DNA from: Nostoc sp. GT001
GTDB lineage: Bacteria; Cyanobacteriota; Cyanobacteriia; Cyanobacteriales; Nostocaceae
Assembly (NCBI RefSeq): GCF_030382115.1
Contig: NZ_JAUDRJ010000003.1
Coordinates: 507,402-564,518 of the forward strand
DNA length: 57,117 bases
Reading direction: 5' to 3'
Below the pieces are notes generated by a model, which saw nothing but the letters and a program-made list of their open reading frames with translations, was not told the DNA's origin and searched no databases. Of the stretch, positions 33,293-41,791 are shown one piece after another. The position numbers and the translations under genes were made by a program. Positions within the stretch are counted from its first letter, which is position 1. Each line of letters begins with the position of its first letter.

Positions 33293-33763
33293 TTAACTGA
33301 CGATTTTTCGGCTAATAGCCTCTCCAATCTGCGTCAGTGTTTCTTGTTCTTCGGCAGTAAATTCGTAGGGAATCGGCTTGGCAATGCCTAAAGTACCATG
33401 CAATTGGCCATTCAGCATCAGCGGTACTGCGATGGAACCTTCTACCTTCGTTTCTTTTGCTGAGGGTCTGGCCACTCCTGATTCGTCGGTTTGCAGGTTG
33501 CAAATCTGTACAGGTTGCTTGCGTTCAGCGGCGACACCGGCCATTCCTTTACCAATAGAAATTATTGTCATTTTAGGCAAAAGCAATTCTGGAATGCCTT
33601 GGTAAGCCTTTACGTGCAATAACTGGCTGTCTTTATCTAGGGTATGGATGCTACCTGTAGAGCAGTCGAAAGCGTTCAGGATTTCGGTCAGCAGTCGTCT
33701 CCAGTCGATGGCAGACCCTTCTTCAGCCAGGGTATCAAAAATGGGTTTGGTATCTGAAGTCAT
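33293..33763 (-). CDS. GAF-domain protein
   Basis: A protein of about 156 residues consisting of one GAF domain: LLTEILNAFDCSTGSIHTLD, then LLLPKMTIISIGKGMAGVAA and the C-terminal VEGSIAVPLMLNGQLHGTLG, which form the small-molecule binding sheet. No canonical bilin Cys in the usual CH motif is seen, so it is not an obvious phytochrome. ATG at 33763 (MTSDTK) is chosen over the upstream ATG at 33799, which adds an unlikely leader; neither has a strong ribosome site. The ligand is unknown. Confidence 0.78.
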   Translation of the reverse strand: MTSDTKPIFDTLAEEGSAIDWRRLLTEILNAFDCSTGSIHTLDKDSQLLHVKAYQGIPELLLPKMTIISIGKGMAGVAAERKQPVQICNLQTDESGVARPSAKETKVEGSIAVPLMLNGQLHGTLGIAKPIPYEFTAEEQETLTQIGEAISRKIVS

Positions 33764-33918
33764 AGTCGTAGAAAATAAAGTTTGGCCGAAAACGCGCAAA
33801 ATAATTAGGAAAATTCATTTAGTAAAACCAATCTCCCCTTTCCACATTCCGTAAAAAGTCACGGGAATTCATGGGGCGATCGCACCTAGAGAGGTCTGTT
33901 GTCTCCATAATTAATATG

Positions 33919-34015
33919 GATGGAATTAGAAGTTGATGCGATCGCTTTCAGTACAGATGGCAAAACTTTGATCGGTGGTAAGGATAAAATTATCAATATT
34001 TGGCAACTACCATAG
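33919..34015 (+). pseudogene. WD40-repeat tail remnant
   Basis: The plus strand encodes VDAIAFSTDGKTLIGGKDKI followed by INIWQLP and a stop at 34013-34015, an exact WD40 blade (AFSPDG...IKLW pattern) at the end of a protein. No start or further blades lie upstream. It is the last blade of a WD40 gene otherwise lost from this spot. Confidence 0.65.
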
Positions 34016-34084
34016 TGATTTAGTCCCCAATCAACTGAGGAACGGTAGAATATACCTAATTTTCGTAGCTTCAAAAGCCAAATT

Positions 34085-34828
34085 ATGACGATGCATTCCA
34101 CACTCCAACGTGCATTTACTAACCGCCGCGTTCTCAAAGTGATTAGCGGTTTAAATAACTTCGACGCCGCTAGTGTCGCTGCTACTGTCAAAGCTGCTGA
34201 ATTTGGCGGTGCTACTTTTGTCGATATTGCCGCCGATCCAGCTTTAGTCCAGCTAGCTAAAAGTTTGACAAGTTTACCTATTTGTGTATCAGCAGTAGAG
34301 CCAGAGAAATTCGTGCAAGCTGTCGCAGCTGGTGCTGATTTAATTGAAATCGGTAATTTCGATTCCTTCTATGCTCAAGGACGGCGCTTTGAGGCTCCAG
34401 AAGTGCTAGCGCTGACTCAGCAAACCCGCGCTCTCCTTCCAGAAATTACCTTATCTGTAACCGTTCCTCACATCCTGGAACTAGATCAACAGGTACAGCT
34501 AGCAGAAGAACTGGTGAAAGCTGGAGCGGACATTATCCAAACCGAAGGCGGTACTAGCAGTAACCCAGTTCACCCCGGAACTCTAGGATTAATTGAAAAA
34601 GCTGCTCCCACCTTGGCAGCAGCTTTTGAGATTTCCCGTGTGGTGTCAGTACCAGTATTATGTGCTTCCGGCATTTCTAACGTTACCGCACCATTAGCGA
34701 TCGCGGCTGGCGCTGCTGGCGTTGGTGTTGGTTCTGCCATCAACCAACTCAATAGTGAAGTCGCAATGATTGCCGCCGTGCGTGGACTAGTAGAAGCCTT
34801 AGCGACTGCAAATGTAGTAAGGAGTTAA
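34085..34828 (+). CDS. ycf23: Ycf23 / DUF561 TIM-barrel protein
   Basis: A 247-residue protein of the Ycf23 (DUF561) family, found in cyanobacteria and red-lineage plastids. The alternating strand pattern (LKVISGLNNFD, FVDIAADPALV, ICVSAVEPEKF, LIEIGNFD, VTVPHIL, IIQTEGG, VLCASGI, AGVGVGSAI) is that of a TIM barrel with phosphate-binding loops. The function is unknown; co-occurrence with photosynthesis is established. The gene stands alone and converges on the aminotransferase gene across a heptamer repeat. Confidence 0.85.
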   Translation: MTMHSTLQRAFTNRRVLKVISGLNNFDAASVAATVKAAEFGGATFVDIAADPALVQLAKSLTSLPICVSAVEPEKFVQAVAAGADLIEIGNFDSFYAQGRRFEAPEVLALTQQTRALLPEITLSVTVPHILELDQQVQLAEELVKAGADIIQTEGGTSSNPVHPGTLGLIEKAAPTLAAAFEISRVVSVPVLCASGISNVTAPLAIAAGAAGVGVGSAINQLNSEVAMIAAVRGLVEALATANVVRS

Positions 34829-34984
34829 GAGTTATGAGTTAGGAGTGATGAGTAATGAGTAATGAGTTATGAGTTATGAGTTATGAGTGATGAGTTGAAG
34901 AAACTTATTTATTCCAAACTCCTAACTCCAAACTTCTAACTCTTAACTTCCAACTCCTAACTTCTAACTTCTAACTCATAACTT
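34829..34984. repeat. Inverted STRR pair between convergent genes
   Basis: The left arm is a run of TGAGTTA-type heptamers (34832-34890); the right arm a run of CTAACTC/TTAACTT/CTAACTT heptamers (34918-34984), the reverse complement type. Together they can fold into a long hairpin between the ends of ycf23 and the aminotransferase gene, and the right arm encodes the last codons of that gene. Confidence 0.8.
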
Positions 34985-36119
34985 CTTTCAACGCATAAAT
35001 CACCTGATCTTGCTGCTGTTGTGTCAGTTCTGGGAACATAGGCAAGGATATAACCTCATGGCAAGCTTGCTCTGCTATTGGTAAGTCCCCAATTTCATAG
35101 CCCAGACTTTGATAAACTGGCTGCAAATGTAAAGGGTGGGGGTAGTAAATCATTGAACTCACGCCCTGTTCTTGCAATTGACTACGCACCCAATCTCGGT
35201 ATTTGGCACTAGAACCATTGCGCCCTTCGCCAGATATACGAATAGTGTATTGATTCCATACCCCAATACCCCCAGGTAATTCTTGGGGTGGAACAATCCC
35301 CGGAACTTGACTGAGGAACTGATAGTAATAGTTGGCGATATCTCGGCGGCGATCGTTCCAAATATCTAAATAACGTAGCTTAATCTGCAAAATAGCTGCT
35401 TGGAGAGCATCTAAGCGGCTATTTACACCGATTTCCTCGTGTAAATATCGAATCTTACTACCATGATCTCGTAGTATTCGCAGTTTCGTGGCGATCGCTG
35501 GATCGTTAGTTGTTATTGCTCCACCATCGCCGCAACCACCAAGATTTTTGGTAGGGTAGAAACTAAAGCAACCAATATGTCCAATACTTCCGACTTTTTC
35601 ACCAGCCCAAATCGCTCCTGTAGACTGAGCGCAATCTTCAATAATTGACAAATTGTGAGACTGAGCGATCGCCATTAATGATGTCATATCCACAGGTTGC
35701 CCAAATAGGTGAACCGGGATAATCGCTTTAGTTTTAGGTGTAATCGCCGCTGCGACTTGCTCCACATCTAAATTAAACGTAGTCGCGTCAATATCAACGA
35801 AAACAGGCTTTGCACCGACGGCGCTAATTACTTCAGATGTCGCAATAAAGGTAAAAGGCGTTGTAATCACTTCATCGCCTGCACCAATTTCCAAAACTCG
35901 TAACGCTAAGTAGAGCGCATCAGTACCAGAATTACAAGCCACACATTCAGTGACAGTATTATAAGCGGCAAACTGTTGTTCAAAGCCTTCGACTAAGGGG
36001 CCGCCAATATAGCGGCCGGAAGCCAAAACCTCTAATACGGCTGCACTTACTTCTGCTTCGATGGTGGTGTATTGCTGCTTGATATCAAAGGCAGGGATGG
36101 GATTTACACTTTGGATCAT
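34971..36119 (-). CDS. DegT/DnrJ/EryC1-family sugar aminotransferase
   Basis: A 382-residue PLP enzyme of the DegT family (fold type I) that aminates nucleotide-linked keto-sugars for surface polysaccharide or lipid decoration. The PLP lysine is in CFSFYPTKNLGGCGDGGAI, the NSGTDAL cofactor loop near 63-70 and IIEDCAQSTGA near 160 are present, and GVNSRLDALQAAIL is typical. The length is normal. No glycosyltransferase or sugar-nucleotide gene flanks it, so the pathway is unclear. The final codons overlap the heptamer repeat, which supplies the stop. Confidence 0.88.
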   Translation of the reverse strand: MIQSVNPIPAFDIKQQYTTIEAEVSAAVLEVLASGRYIGGPLVEGFEQQFAAYNTVTECVACNSGTDALYLALRVLEIGAGDEVITTPFTFIATSEVISAVGAKPVFVDIDATTFNLDVEQVAAAITPKTKAIIPVHLFGQPVDMTSLMAIAQSHNLSIIEDCAQSTGAIWAGEKVGSIGHIGCFSFYPTKNLGGCGDGGAITTNDPAIATKLRILRDHGSKIRYLHEEIGVNSRLDALQAAILQIKLRYLDIWNDRRRDIANYYYQFLSQVPGIVPPQELPGGIGVWNQYTIRISGEGRNGSSAKYRDWVRSQLQEQGVSSMIYYPHPLHLQPVYQSLGYEIGDLPIAEQACHEVISLPMFPELTQQQQDQVIYALKEVMS

Positions 36120-36439
36120 GAGTTCTCATTTTATCGGGAGATACAAAGGATGCACTTCGACAGTCAATTTTTGCTGATTGAATTATTAATCAAAGAGGAG
36201 CTACTAAAAGACTATCGCCCAAGATACGCATCTATTAGGGTTTTTACTTAAATTGTGGTGCGGCAAATCACCGCACATTTAATTTACAGATAGTAGGCAT
36301 ACTAGGTGTTTGCCATGTTAAGGTCGTACCATTTTGAATTGATGAAAGTGATATATATCAACCAAGATCCAACACATCTGGTCAAAGTTCCAGGAGTGTG
36401 TGCTGCTTTGAGAAGAAAATACTAGGAGATAGAAAACCC
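36120..36439. other. Intergenic gap upstream of the UPF0014 gene
   Basis: A hairpin GTGCGG (36258-36263) with CCGCAC (36271-36276), followed by an AT-rich ATTTAATTT, may be a weak terminator. The rest holds divergent promoters of the DegT and UPF0014 genes; I could not place them. No gene is seen. Confidence 0.4.
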
Positions 36440-37216
36440 ATGCAGGATCTGATCGAGCTGGATTTCGTGGATTTAGCTATTGGCGTGGGATTGATGGCGA
36501 TCGCCATTGGTTTATCTGCCTGGGAAAAATTAGGATTAGAGTTGAACTTAGCCCTTGCTACTGGGAGAACCATCTTACAACTTCTTGTATTGGGATACAT
36601 TTTAGATTTCATCTTAGCTTTAGACAATGCTTGGGCAGTTTTGGCGCTATTAGCAATAATGCTGACAATTACGGCGATTGTCGCACGAAATCGCATCAGC
36701 CAAAAAATTCCTCATGTGTTGCCTTTGGTGTGGGGTGCAATTTTAATTAGTACCGCCGTGACAGTGTTTTACATCAGCTTCTTAATCGTTCAACCAGAAA
36801 GATGGTACGAACCACAATATATAATTCCCCTAGCAGGGATAGTCTTAGGTAATGCTACCAATGCAGCTGCGATCGCAGGCGATCGTCTTGTCAGCACCAT
36901 TAATTCCAGCCATCTCGAAATAGAAACCCATTTAAGCTTAGGTGCAACTCCAGAGCAAGCTGTTAGCCAGTATCGCAAAGACGCCATCAAAGCCGGATTG
37001 ATTCCTACTCTCAATCAAATGATACTCATAGGTATGGTCGCAATACCAGGAATTACTACCGGACAGTTATTAGCTGGTGTCAAACCTCTAGATGCTGTAT
37101 CCTACGAAATTTTGATTATGTTTATGGTTGCTTTTGCTAACTTGTTGACAACAGTTTTAGTCACAAAGGGGTTGTATCGTCAATTTTTTAATTCCGCCGC
37201 GCAGTTGGTGAGATGA
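36440..37216 (+). CDS. fetB: UPF0014 (FetB-like) membrane protein
   Basis: A protein of about 258 residues with seven hydrophobic segments, of the UPF0014/FetB family. The conserved ATGRTILQLLVLGYIL near 40-55 and GNATNAAAIAGDRL plus YRKDAIKAGLIPTLNQM in the second half identify it. In E. coli FetB is the permease of the FetAB iron exporter. ATG at 36440 is chosen: AGGAG lies at 36424-36428, 11 nt upstream, and the longer frame from 36398 adds a Cys-rich leader without a ribosome site. No ATPase gene (fetA) is adjacent, so the partner would be encoded elsewhere. Confidence 0.8.
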   Translation: MQDLIELDFVDLAIGVGLMAIAIGLSAWEKLGLELNLALATGRTILQLLVLGYILDFILALDNAWAVLALLAIMLTITAIVARNRISQKIPHVLPLVWGAILISTAVTVFYISFLIVQPERWYEPQYIIPLAGIVLGNATNAAAIAGDRLVSTINSSHLEIETHLSLGATPEQAVSQYRKDAIKAGLIPTLNQMILIGMVAIPGITTGQLLAGVKPLDAVSYEILIMFMVAFANLLTTVLVTKGLYRQFFNSAAQLVR

Positions 37217-37234
37217 AGAGTGCTGTATATAAAT

Positions 37235-37371
37235 CAATACGCTTGGGTTAAGGCTAAAAACTAAAACTGGCGTAGGTTGGGTTGAGGAACGAAACCCAAC
37301 ATTATTAAGGCTTTGTTCGGTTTCGCTGTTGCTCAACCCAACCTACTATTCTTCTTAACCCAAGCGTATTG
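37235..37371. mobile_element. 137-bp MITE with perfect ends and target duplication
   Basis: The ends are perfect 18-bp inverted repeats, CAATACGCTTGGGTTAAG at 37235-37252 and its reverse complement at 37354-37371. A second perfect inverted pair of 15 bp, GTAGGTTGGGTTGAG (37272-37286) and its complement (37332-37346), is nested inside. The element is flanked by a perfect 10-bp direct repeat GTATATAAAT (37225-37234 and 37372-37381), taken as the target duplication. There is no ORF, so a transposase elsewhere must move it. The perfect ends and duplication suggest a recent insertion. Confidence 0.85.
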
Positions 37372-37451
37372 GTATATAAATAGCGGTACGTTGAGCCAGT
37401 GCTGAGTAGGCTAAAGGGATTAATTTACTCCAAAATAAGTATTTTATTTCC

Positions 37452-37487
37452 TTGTAGGGGCGCACAGCTAACTATGCGCCCCTACAA
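37452..37487. repeat. Short palindromic repeat (GTAGGGGCGCA type)
   Basis: TTGTAGGGGCGCA at 37452-37464 pairs perfectly with TGCGCCCCTACAA at 37475-37487 around a 10-nt loop. This GC-rich hairpin in AT-rich DNA is a common extragenic palindrome in cyanobacteria. It has no T-run. Confidence 0.8.
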
Positions 37488-37848
37488 AGTCTTTACACAT
37501 TGAAGTATAAAGATATTTTGGTAACGCATCTATCCTATGAAGCATTTTATGCAAAGCATAAATAAATATTTATATGGTTATTTAAAAATCATGTGATTTC
37601 AGTATTCAAACCTGACGCTGTAAAGCTGAGAACTCAACCTATTGCCGTCTATCGGAGGTAACAGAACCAAAAGAGGAATGTCATCATTAGGAGATGTACC
37701 TTTGGGTAGGGATGTCAAGTAGGTGAAATATTTATTAATATTGTTAATAGATAGTAAATGTAAATTCAGCGTCAGGAATCCGAAAAAATTCCTAATGGCA
37801 GGTATTTAGCATCAATCACCAGATTCTTCACCAACGGAACAGAAGATT

Positions 37849-38067
37849 ATGAAAGATCAAAAACGATCGGACTCTAAAGAATTCGTCGGAAATCTCAAGA
37901 ATGGGATTTGGCTATTTGGCCTGTCATCCTGGGTATTTGGCATTACCGATCGCAGTATTGCTTCATTTGCAGATGGCTATCTATCTGCTTTAGATTTGAC
38001 ACAACTATTTACGGCGGCTACATTCTTTGTGGCGTGGCTATTTTTGAAACCGACATCCAGAGTGTAA
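37849..38067 (+). CDS. Small hypothetical membrane protein
   Basis: A 72-residue protein with a charged N-terminus (MKDQKRSDSKEF) and two hydrophobic stretches (about 19-33 and 48-66), ending KPTSRV. The family is not recognised; the composition suggests a small thylakoid or plasma membrane protein. No strong ribosome site precedes ATG 37849 (only AACAGAAG). It follows 360 bp of repeat-bearing intergenic DNA. Confidence 0.5.
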   Translation: MKDQKRSDSKEFVGNLKNGIWLFGLSSWVFGITDRSIASFADGYLSALDLTQLFTAATFFVAWLFLKPTSRV

Positions 38068-38354
38068 GTTAACCAACTGATTAGTATCCAGTCACTTTTG
38101 GCGCTAGTCCGATCGAGATTTAGAAAGTCATCTATTTGATGTCATGAAGGGTGCGCGACAGAATGCATAAACTATTTTGCAGCGATCGCAATCAAGGTAA
38201 TTCGTAAAATCTCCGAGTTACCGTGATTTCGAGTTCTTACGGAAGAGAATCAGCATATATACCAAGTTCGCGTAACCACTATGCCAGGATTTGGGCAAAT
38301 TTTGCCGACGTTAGTAATTTGATTTTGGTGTATCTAAAAAAAATTTTCTAATTT

Positions 38355-38385
38355 TCCGGAACTGATTATGCTCATGTGGTAGTCT
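38355..38385 (+). promoter_or_regulatory. TCCGGA motif upstream of the sRNA candidate
   Basis: TCCGGA at 38355-38360 is the same hexamer as in the patX promoter. TAGTCT at 38380-38385 (19-nt spacer) could be its -10, which would start transcription near 38392. A better -10, TATACT at 38406-38411, lies further downstream and may define a separate, TCCGGA-independent start near 38418. Confidence 0.4.
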
Positions 38386-38417
38386 TTATCATCAGACTAG
38401 CGATTTATACTGAAACT

Positions 38418-38487
38418 CTATAACGAACCTCCGGGGAATATAACCCCATTACGGATTAAAAGCCCGGTCTTCATGGCCGGGCTTTTG
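38418..38487 (+). ncRNA. Candidate two-hairpin small RNA
   Basis: A TATACT -10 at 38406-38411 predicts a start near 38418, and a strong terminator ends near 38487, giving an RNA of about 70 nt with no ORF. It would fold into two stems: CCGGGG...CCCC (closed below by CCG/CGG across an ATTA bulge, about 38431-38454) and the terminator stem. A single-stranded 5' part includes AACGAACCT. It converges on the 3' end of ftsH. The size and form recall nitrogen-regulated sRNAs of cyanobacteria, but I cannot identify it with a named one. Confidence 0.55.
38457..38487 (+). terminator. Strong bidirectional terminator
   Basis: AAAAGCCCGG (38458-38467) pairs with CCGGGCTTTT (38477-38486) around a short loop. 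T4 on the plus side and A4 on the other make it usable on both strands. It lies about 100 bp past the ftsH stop, so it could also end ftsH transcripts. Confidence 0.85.
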
Positions 38488-38585
38488 CCAAGAAATAAAA
38501 GAATTGGGGTAACTCTGGAAAATCCCAGAATTACCCCAAATTTTAAAAGTTACGAATTGTTCTTAACTCCTAACTCCTCATTGAA

Positions 38586-40427
38586 TTAGGCAAACGCAGC
38601 AGTTGTCACATCGTTATTCGATAGAATTTCTTGCAACTCTTCAGCATCTACTGTTTCTTTATCAACAAGCATTTGCGCTATCTCATCTAAAATGTGGCGG
38701 TTACGCACCAATACTTCTTTAGCGCGTGTATAGGCTACATCTACAAGTTTACGGACTTCTTCATCAATAGCAGCAGCGGTTTCTTCAGAAAAATCACGCT
38801 CTGACATGATATCGCGTCCGAGGAACATGTTACCTTGTTGACGACCAAGAGCAACAGGGCCTAAGCGATCGCTCATCCCAAATCGGGTAATCATTTGACG
38901 AGCAACACGCGCTACTTGTTGGAGGTCATTAGAAGCACCCGTGGTAACTTCTTCTTCACCAAAGATTAATTCTTCAGCAATCCGACCACCCAAAGCTACA
39001 GCCATCTGATTTTCTAAATAAGCGCGGCTGTACAAACCAGTGTCCATCCGGTCTTCACTGGGGGTAAACCAAGTTAAACCACCTGCGCGACCGCGAGGGA
39101 TGATGCTAATTTTTTGTACTGGGTCATAGTCGGGCATCAAAGCACCAACTAAAGCGTGACCAGCTTCGTGATAAGCTACCAAGGTTTTGCGCTTTTCGCT
39201 CATTACTCGGTCTTTCTTCTCTGGCCCAGCTAATACGCGGTCGATTGCGTCGTTGATTTCATCCATTGAAATTTCAGTCAAATTCCGGCGTGCTGCCAGA
39301 ATTGCGGCTTCATTCAAAAGGTTGGATAAATCTGCGCCAGTAAATCCAGGGGTACGACGGGCGATTTTATCCAAGTCCACATCTTTCGCCAAGGTTTTGC
39401 CACGAGCATGTACCTTGAGGATTTCGCTGCGTCCGGCATAATCGGGACGGTCTACCACAACTTGACGGTCAAAGCGACCAGGACGCAACAAGGCTGCATC
39501 TAAAACATCAGGACGGTTGGTAGCGGCAATAATGATAATGCCAGTGTTACCTTCAAAACCATCCATTTCGGTGAGCAACTGGTTGAGGGTTTGTTCCCGC
39601 TCATCGTTACCACCACCTAAACCTGCACCCCGTTGACGACCTACGGCATCAATTTCATCAATGAAGACGATACAAGGAGCATTGGTCTTAGCTTGTTCAA
39701 ATAAATCGCGGACGCGAGATGCACCCACACCTACGAACATTTCCACAAATTCTGAACCGGAGATTGAGAAGAAGGGGACACCTGCTTCACCTGCTACAGC
39801 ACGAGCTAGGAGGGTTTTACCTGTACCAGGAGGGCCAACTAACAACACACCTTTAGGAATTTTTGCACCAACGGCGGTAAAGCGATCGGCGTTTTTTAGG
39901 AAGTCTACGACTTCGTTTAATTCCAACTTGGCTTGGTCAATACCAGCAACATCGCCAAATGTTACCTGAGTTTGTGGTTCCATTTGCACTCTGGCTTTAG
40001 ATTTGCCAAAGTTCATCGCTTGGCTGCCTGAGCCCATTTGAGCGCGACGTAGTAAGAAGAATAAGCCAACCAAAAGCAATACAGGGAAAAATAAGCTGCT
40101 CAGTGCCTTAAACCAAAATCCTTCGTCGGTTTGGGGCAATACAGAAATATCAACGCCTTTAGAAGTCAGAGTATTAATCAAATCTGGATCATTGACTAAG
40201 GTAACAATCCGTTTAGCTGGGTCATATTTGGGTGTAACCAGTGCTGTAGAGCGGTCTGCACTCAAACTGACTTTTTCTACTCTGCCTTGCTGAACTTCTT
40301 GAATGAAGCGACTGTATCGCCATGTCTCTCTGCTTTGGGGTTGTTTGTCAAAAAATGCTGTTCCCAGCGCAATTACGACAATAAACAGCAGCGCGTACAG
40401 CCCTGCATTTCTCCATCTTTTATTCAC
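38586..40427 (-). CDS. ftsH: ATP-dependent zinc metalloprotease FtsH
   Basis: A 613-residue membrane-anchored AAA+ protease. Two N-terminal membrane segments (about 8-24 and 108-127) flank a lumenal/periplasmic domain. Walker A GPPGTGKT is at 198-205, Walker B is in [16 protein letters not shown], the second region of homology is in [20 protein letters not shown], and the zinc-site HEAGH is at 420-424. It degrades damaged membrane proteins; in cyanobacteria FtsH hexamers remove photodamaged D1 during photosystem II repair. Several paralogues exist, and which one this is cannot be settled here. It stands alone; the divergent upstream region has no gene on the plus strand nearby. Confidence 0.96.
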   Translation of the reverse strand: MNKRWRNAGLYALLFIVVIALGTAFFDKQPQSRETWRYSRFIQEVQQGRVEKVSLSADRSTALVTPKYDPAKRIVTLVNDPDLINTLTSKGVDISVLPQTDEGFWFKALSSLFFPVLLLVGLFFLLRRAQMGSGSQAMNFGKSKARVQMEPQTQVTFGDVAGIDQAKLELNEVVDFLKNADRFTAVGAKIPKGVLLVGPPGTGKTLLARAVAGEAGVPFFSISGSEFVEMFVGVGASRVRDLFEQAKTNAPCIVFIDEIDAVGRQRGAGLGGGNDEREQTLNQLLTEMDGFEGNTGIIIIAATNRPDVLDAALLRPGRFDRQVVVDRPDYAGRSEILKVHARGKTLAKDVDLDKIARRTPGFTGADLSNLLNEAAILAARRNLTEISMDEINDAIDRVLAGPEKKDRVMSEKRKTLVAYHEAGHALVGALMPDYDPVQKISIIPRGRAGGLTWFTPSEDRMDTGLYSRAYLENQMAVALGGRIAEELIFGEEEVTTGASNDLQQVARVARQMITRFGMSDRLGPVALGRQQGNMFLGRDIMSERDFSEETAAAIDEEVRKLVDVAYTRAKEVLVRNRHILDEIAQMLVDKETVDAEELQEILSNNDVTTAAFA

Positions 40428-40540
40428 TAAGGTCTATCCTCCGGTATTTTTCGCGCAATCGCCTAGCTTCTCTGCTCGGAAAGGTGATTATTAAGAATTA
40501 TGTTAACTTATCTTAAGATATAACAAATTTGGCGTGGTTG

Positions 40541-41341
40541 TCATGCTAAAAAAAGCTCCCTTATTAGCTGAAAACTATGATGGTGGGGATTATATTGTAG
40601 CGACCCTGAAGGCTGATTAACGGTATGAATGGGAATAATCTCTACCACACTATTAGTGTAGGCGATCGCTTCAAATCTCTGGACTAACCCGACGCTCCAA
40701 GTTTCTTCTCGCACTGGCTGATGGTGGTTTTGCAACCAGTTTACAAGTTGCGATCGCCCAATTCCCGGCAAAATTCCGGCCTTTATTGGTGGTGTGTACC
40801 AATTGCGATCGCACCATCCCCAAAGGTTGCCTGTACTGGTTTCTAGCCAATTTCCTTGAGCATCGACTAATATTGCTTCTTGAGCATCTGAGCTAGTTTT
40901 TGCCAACCAAGCACTCAAATAGTTTCCAGTTTTATGAGAGGGGAGCGAGCGAGAAAATTCAGGACTGGCAACAGCGCACAAAACACCATTCTTTTGTTTT
41001 TTTGTCAAATTTTGTGGTAAGAATCTGCCAGTTATCCACTCTCGTCCATCAGGAAAGAGGGTAATTCTGAGAACAGGGAAGTGTGGGAGAAGAATTTGAG
41101 CGCCTTGACGCAGACGGTTCCAATTGGGTTGCTGCCACCCAAAAGTTTGTAGTGAGAAGAGTAAGCGATCGCAGTGTGCTTCCCAATTAGTTAAATTACT
41201 ATCTAGGGAGTCATGATAAATCCGCAATGTTGTAAAAACAGTTGCCCCATAAAGTAAACCCGGATCGTTAATGTTTAATTCTAGGGTTTGAGAGTGAATT
41301 AATTTACCGTTATACCAAAAAATATTATTTGTCACAACCAA
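40541..41341 (-). CDS. Class IV aminotransferase (aminodeoxychorismate lyase-like)
   Basis: A 266-residue PLP enzyme of fold type IV. The PLP lysine is in SHKTGNYLSAWLAK near 140-153, and the EAILVDAQGNWLETSTGNLW and IKAGILPGIGRSQLV segments are class IV landmarks. In this size range, cyanobacterial members are aminodeoxychorismate lyase (PabC, folate synthesis) or D-amino-acid/branched-chain aminotransferases; PabC is the more likely but not proven. It overlaps no neighbour and lies 11 bp downstream of the GNAT gene on the same strand, suggesting one transcript. Confidence 0.78.
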   Translation of the reverse strand: MVVTNNIFWYNGKLIHSQTLELNINDPGLLYGATVFTTLRIYHDSLDSNLTNWEAHCDRLLFSLQTFGWQQPNWNRLRQGAQILLPHFPVLRITLFPDGREWITGRFLPQNLTKKQKNGVLCAVASPEFSRSLPSHKTGNYLSAWLAKTSSDAQEAILVDAQGNWLETSTGNLWGWCDRNWYTPPIKAGILPGIGRSQLVNWLQNHHQPVREETWSVGLVQRFEAIAYTNSVVEIIPIHTVNQPSGSLQYNPHHHSFQLIRELFLA

Positions 41342-41352
41342 ATAGCTTATTG

Positions 41353-41772
41353 CTACAACTCCATTGAAAAGTGATGACTTGTAATGCTCATTCGCTGCAT
41401 AAGATAAAACCTGTGAGCTGCAAATCGCTGAACACCAGAATCCAGACTCAGGTGTTTACACTCATGATTTCTGGCATATTCAATTAGCCAATGAAATAAT
41501 TGTTGACCGTAGCTGTGTGACCGTTTCAACTCATCAACAACTAAATCATCAATGTATAAAAACTTCCCCGATGCTAAACAATTAGAAATGCGAAATCCAG
41601 CCACTGCTACAGCTTGCTTTTCTACCTCCAAGAATGCAAGTTGATATCCTTCTTTCATTTGATATCGAACTTGTTCTACAAAATTATCCTGCTCAAGGTA
41701 AGGGCGCAACTGGGAAATAACAGGAAAACATCCTAATATTTGAAATTCAGATTCTGCTAATTGTATTGACAT
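41353..41772 (-). CDS. GNAT-family acetyltransferase
   Basis: A 139-residue GNAT protein. The strand-4 region FLYIDDLVVDELKRSHSYGQ carries the acetyl-CoA loop (R-x-x-x-x-G pattern, KRSHSYGQ), followed by helix LFHWLIEYARNHECKHLSLD and the RFYLMQRM C-terminal part. It is a compact single-domain member. The substrate is unknown. The stop is 11 bp before the class IV aminotransferase start, so these two are probably co-transcribed. The gene start at 41772 lies just past a repeat element. Confidence 0.78.
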   Translation of the reverse strand: MSIQLAESEFQILGCFPVISQLRPYLEQDNFVEQVRYQMKEGYQLAFLEVEKQAVAVAGFRISNCLASGKFLYIDDLVVDELKRSHSYGQQLFHWLIEYARNHECKHLSLDSGVQRFAAHRFYLMQRMSITSHHFSMEL

Positions 41773-41791
41773 TAGTATTGCTTATAAAAAT

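Noticed and set aside
33886..34191. 101-codon minus-strand ORF
   Set aside because: Antisense to the WD40 remnant and to the start of ycf23; no ribosome site.
34829..34984. CRISPR array
   Set aside because: Tandem heptamers without spacers; no 24-37-bp repeats separated by unique spacers anywhere in the window and no cas genes.
38418..38487. Naming the sRNA candidate NsiR4
   Set aside because: Size and form are suggestive and gifA is in the window, but I found no NtcA box in the right place and cannot recall the NsiR4 sequence well enough to compare.
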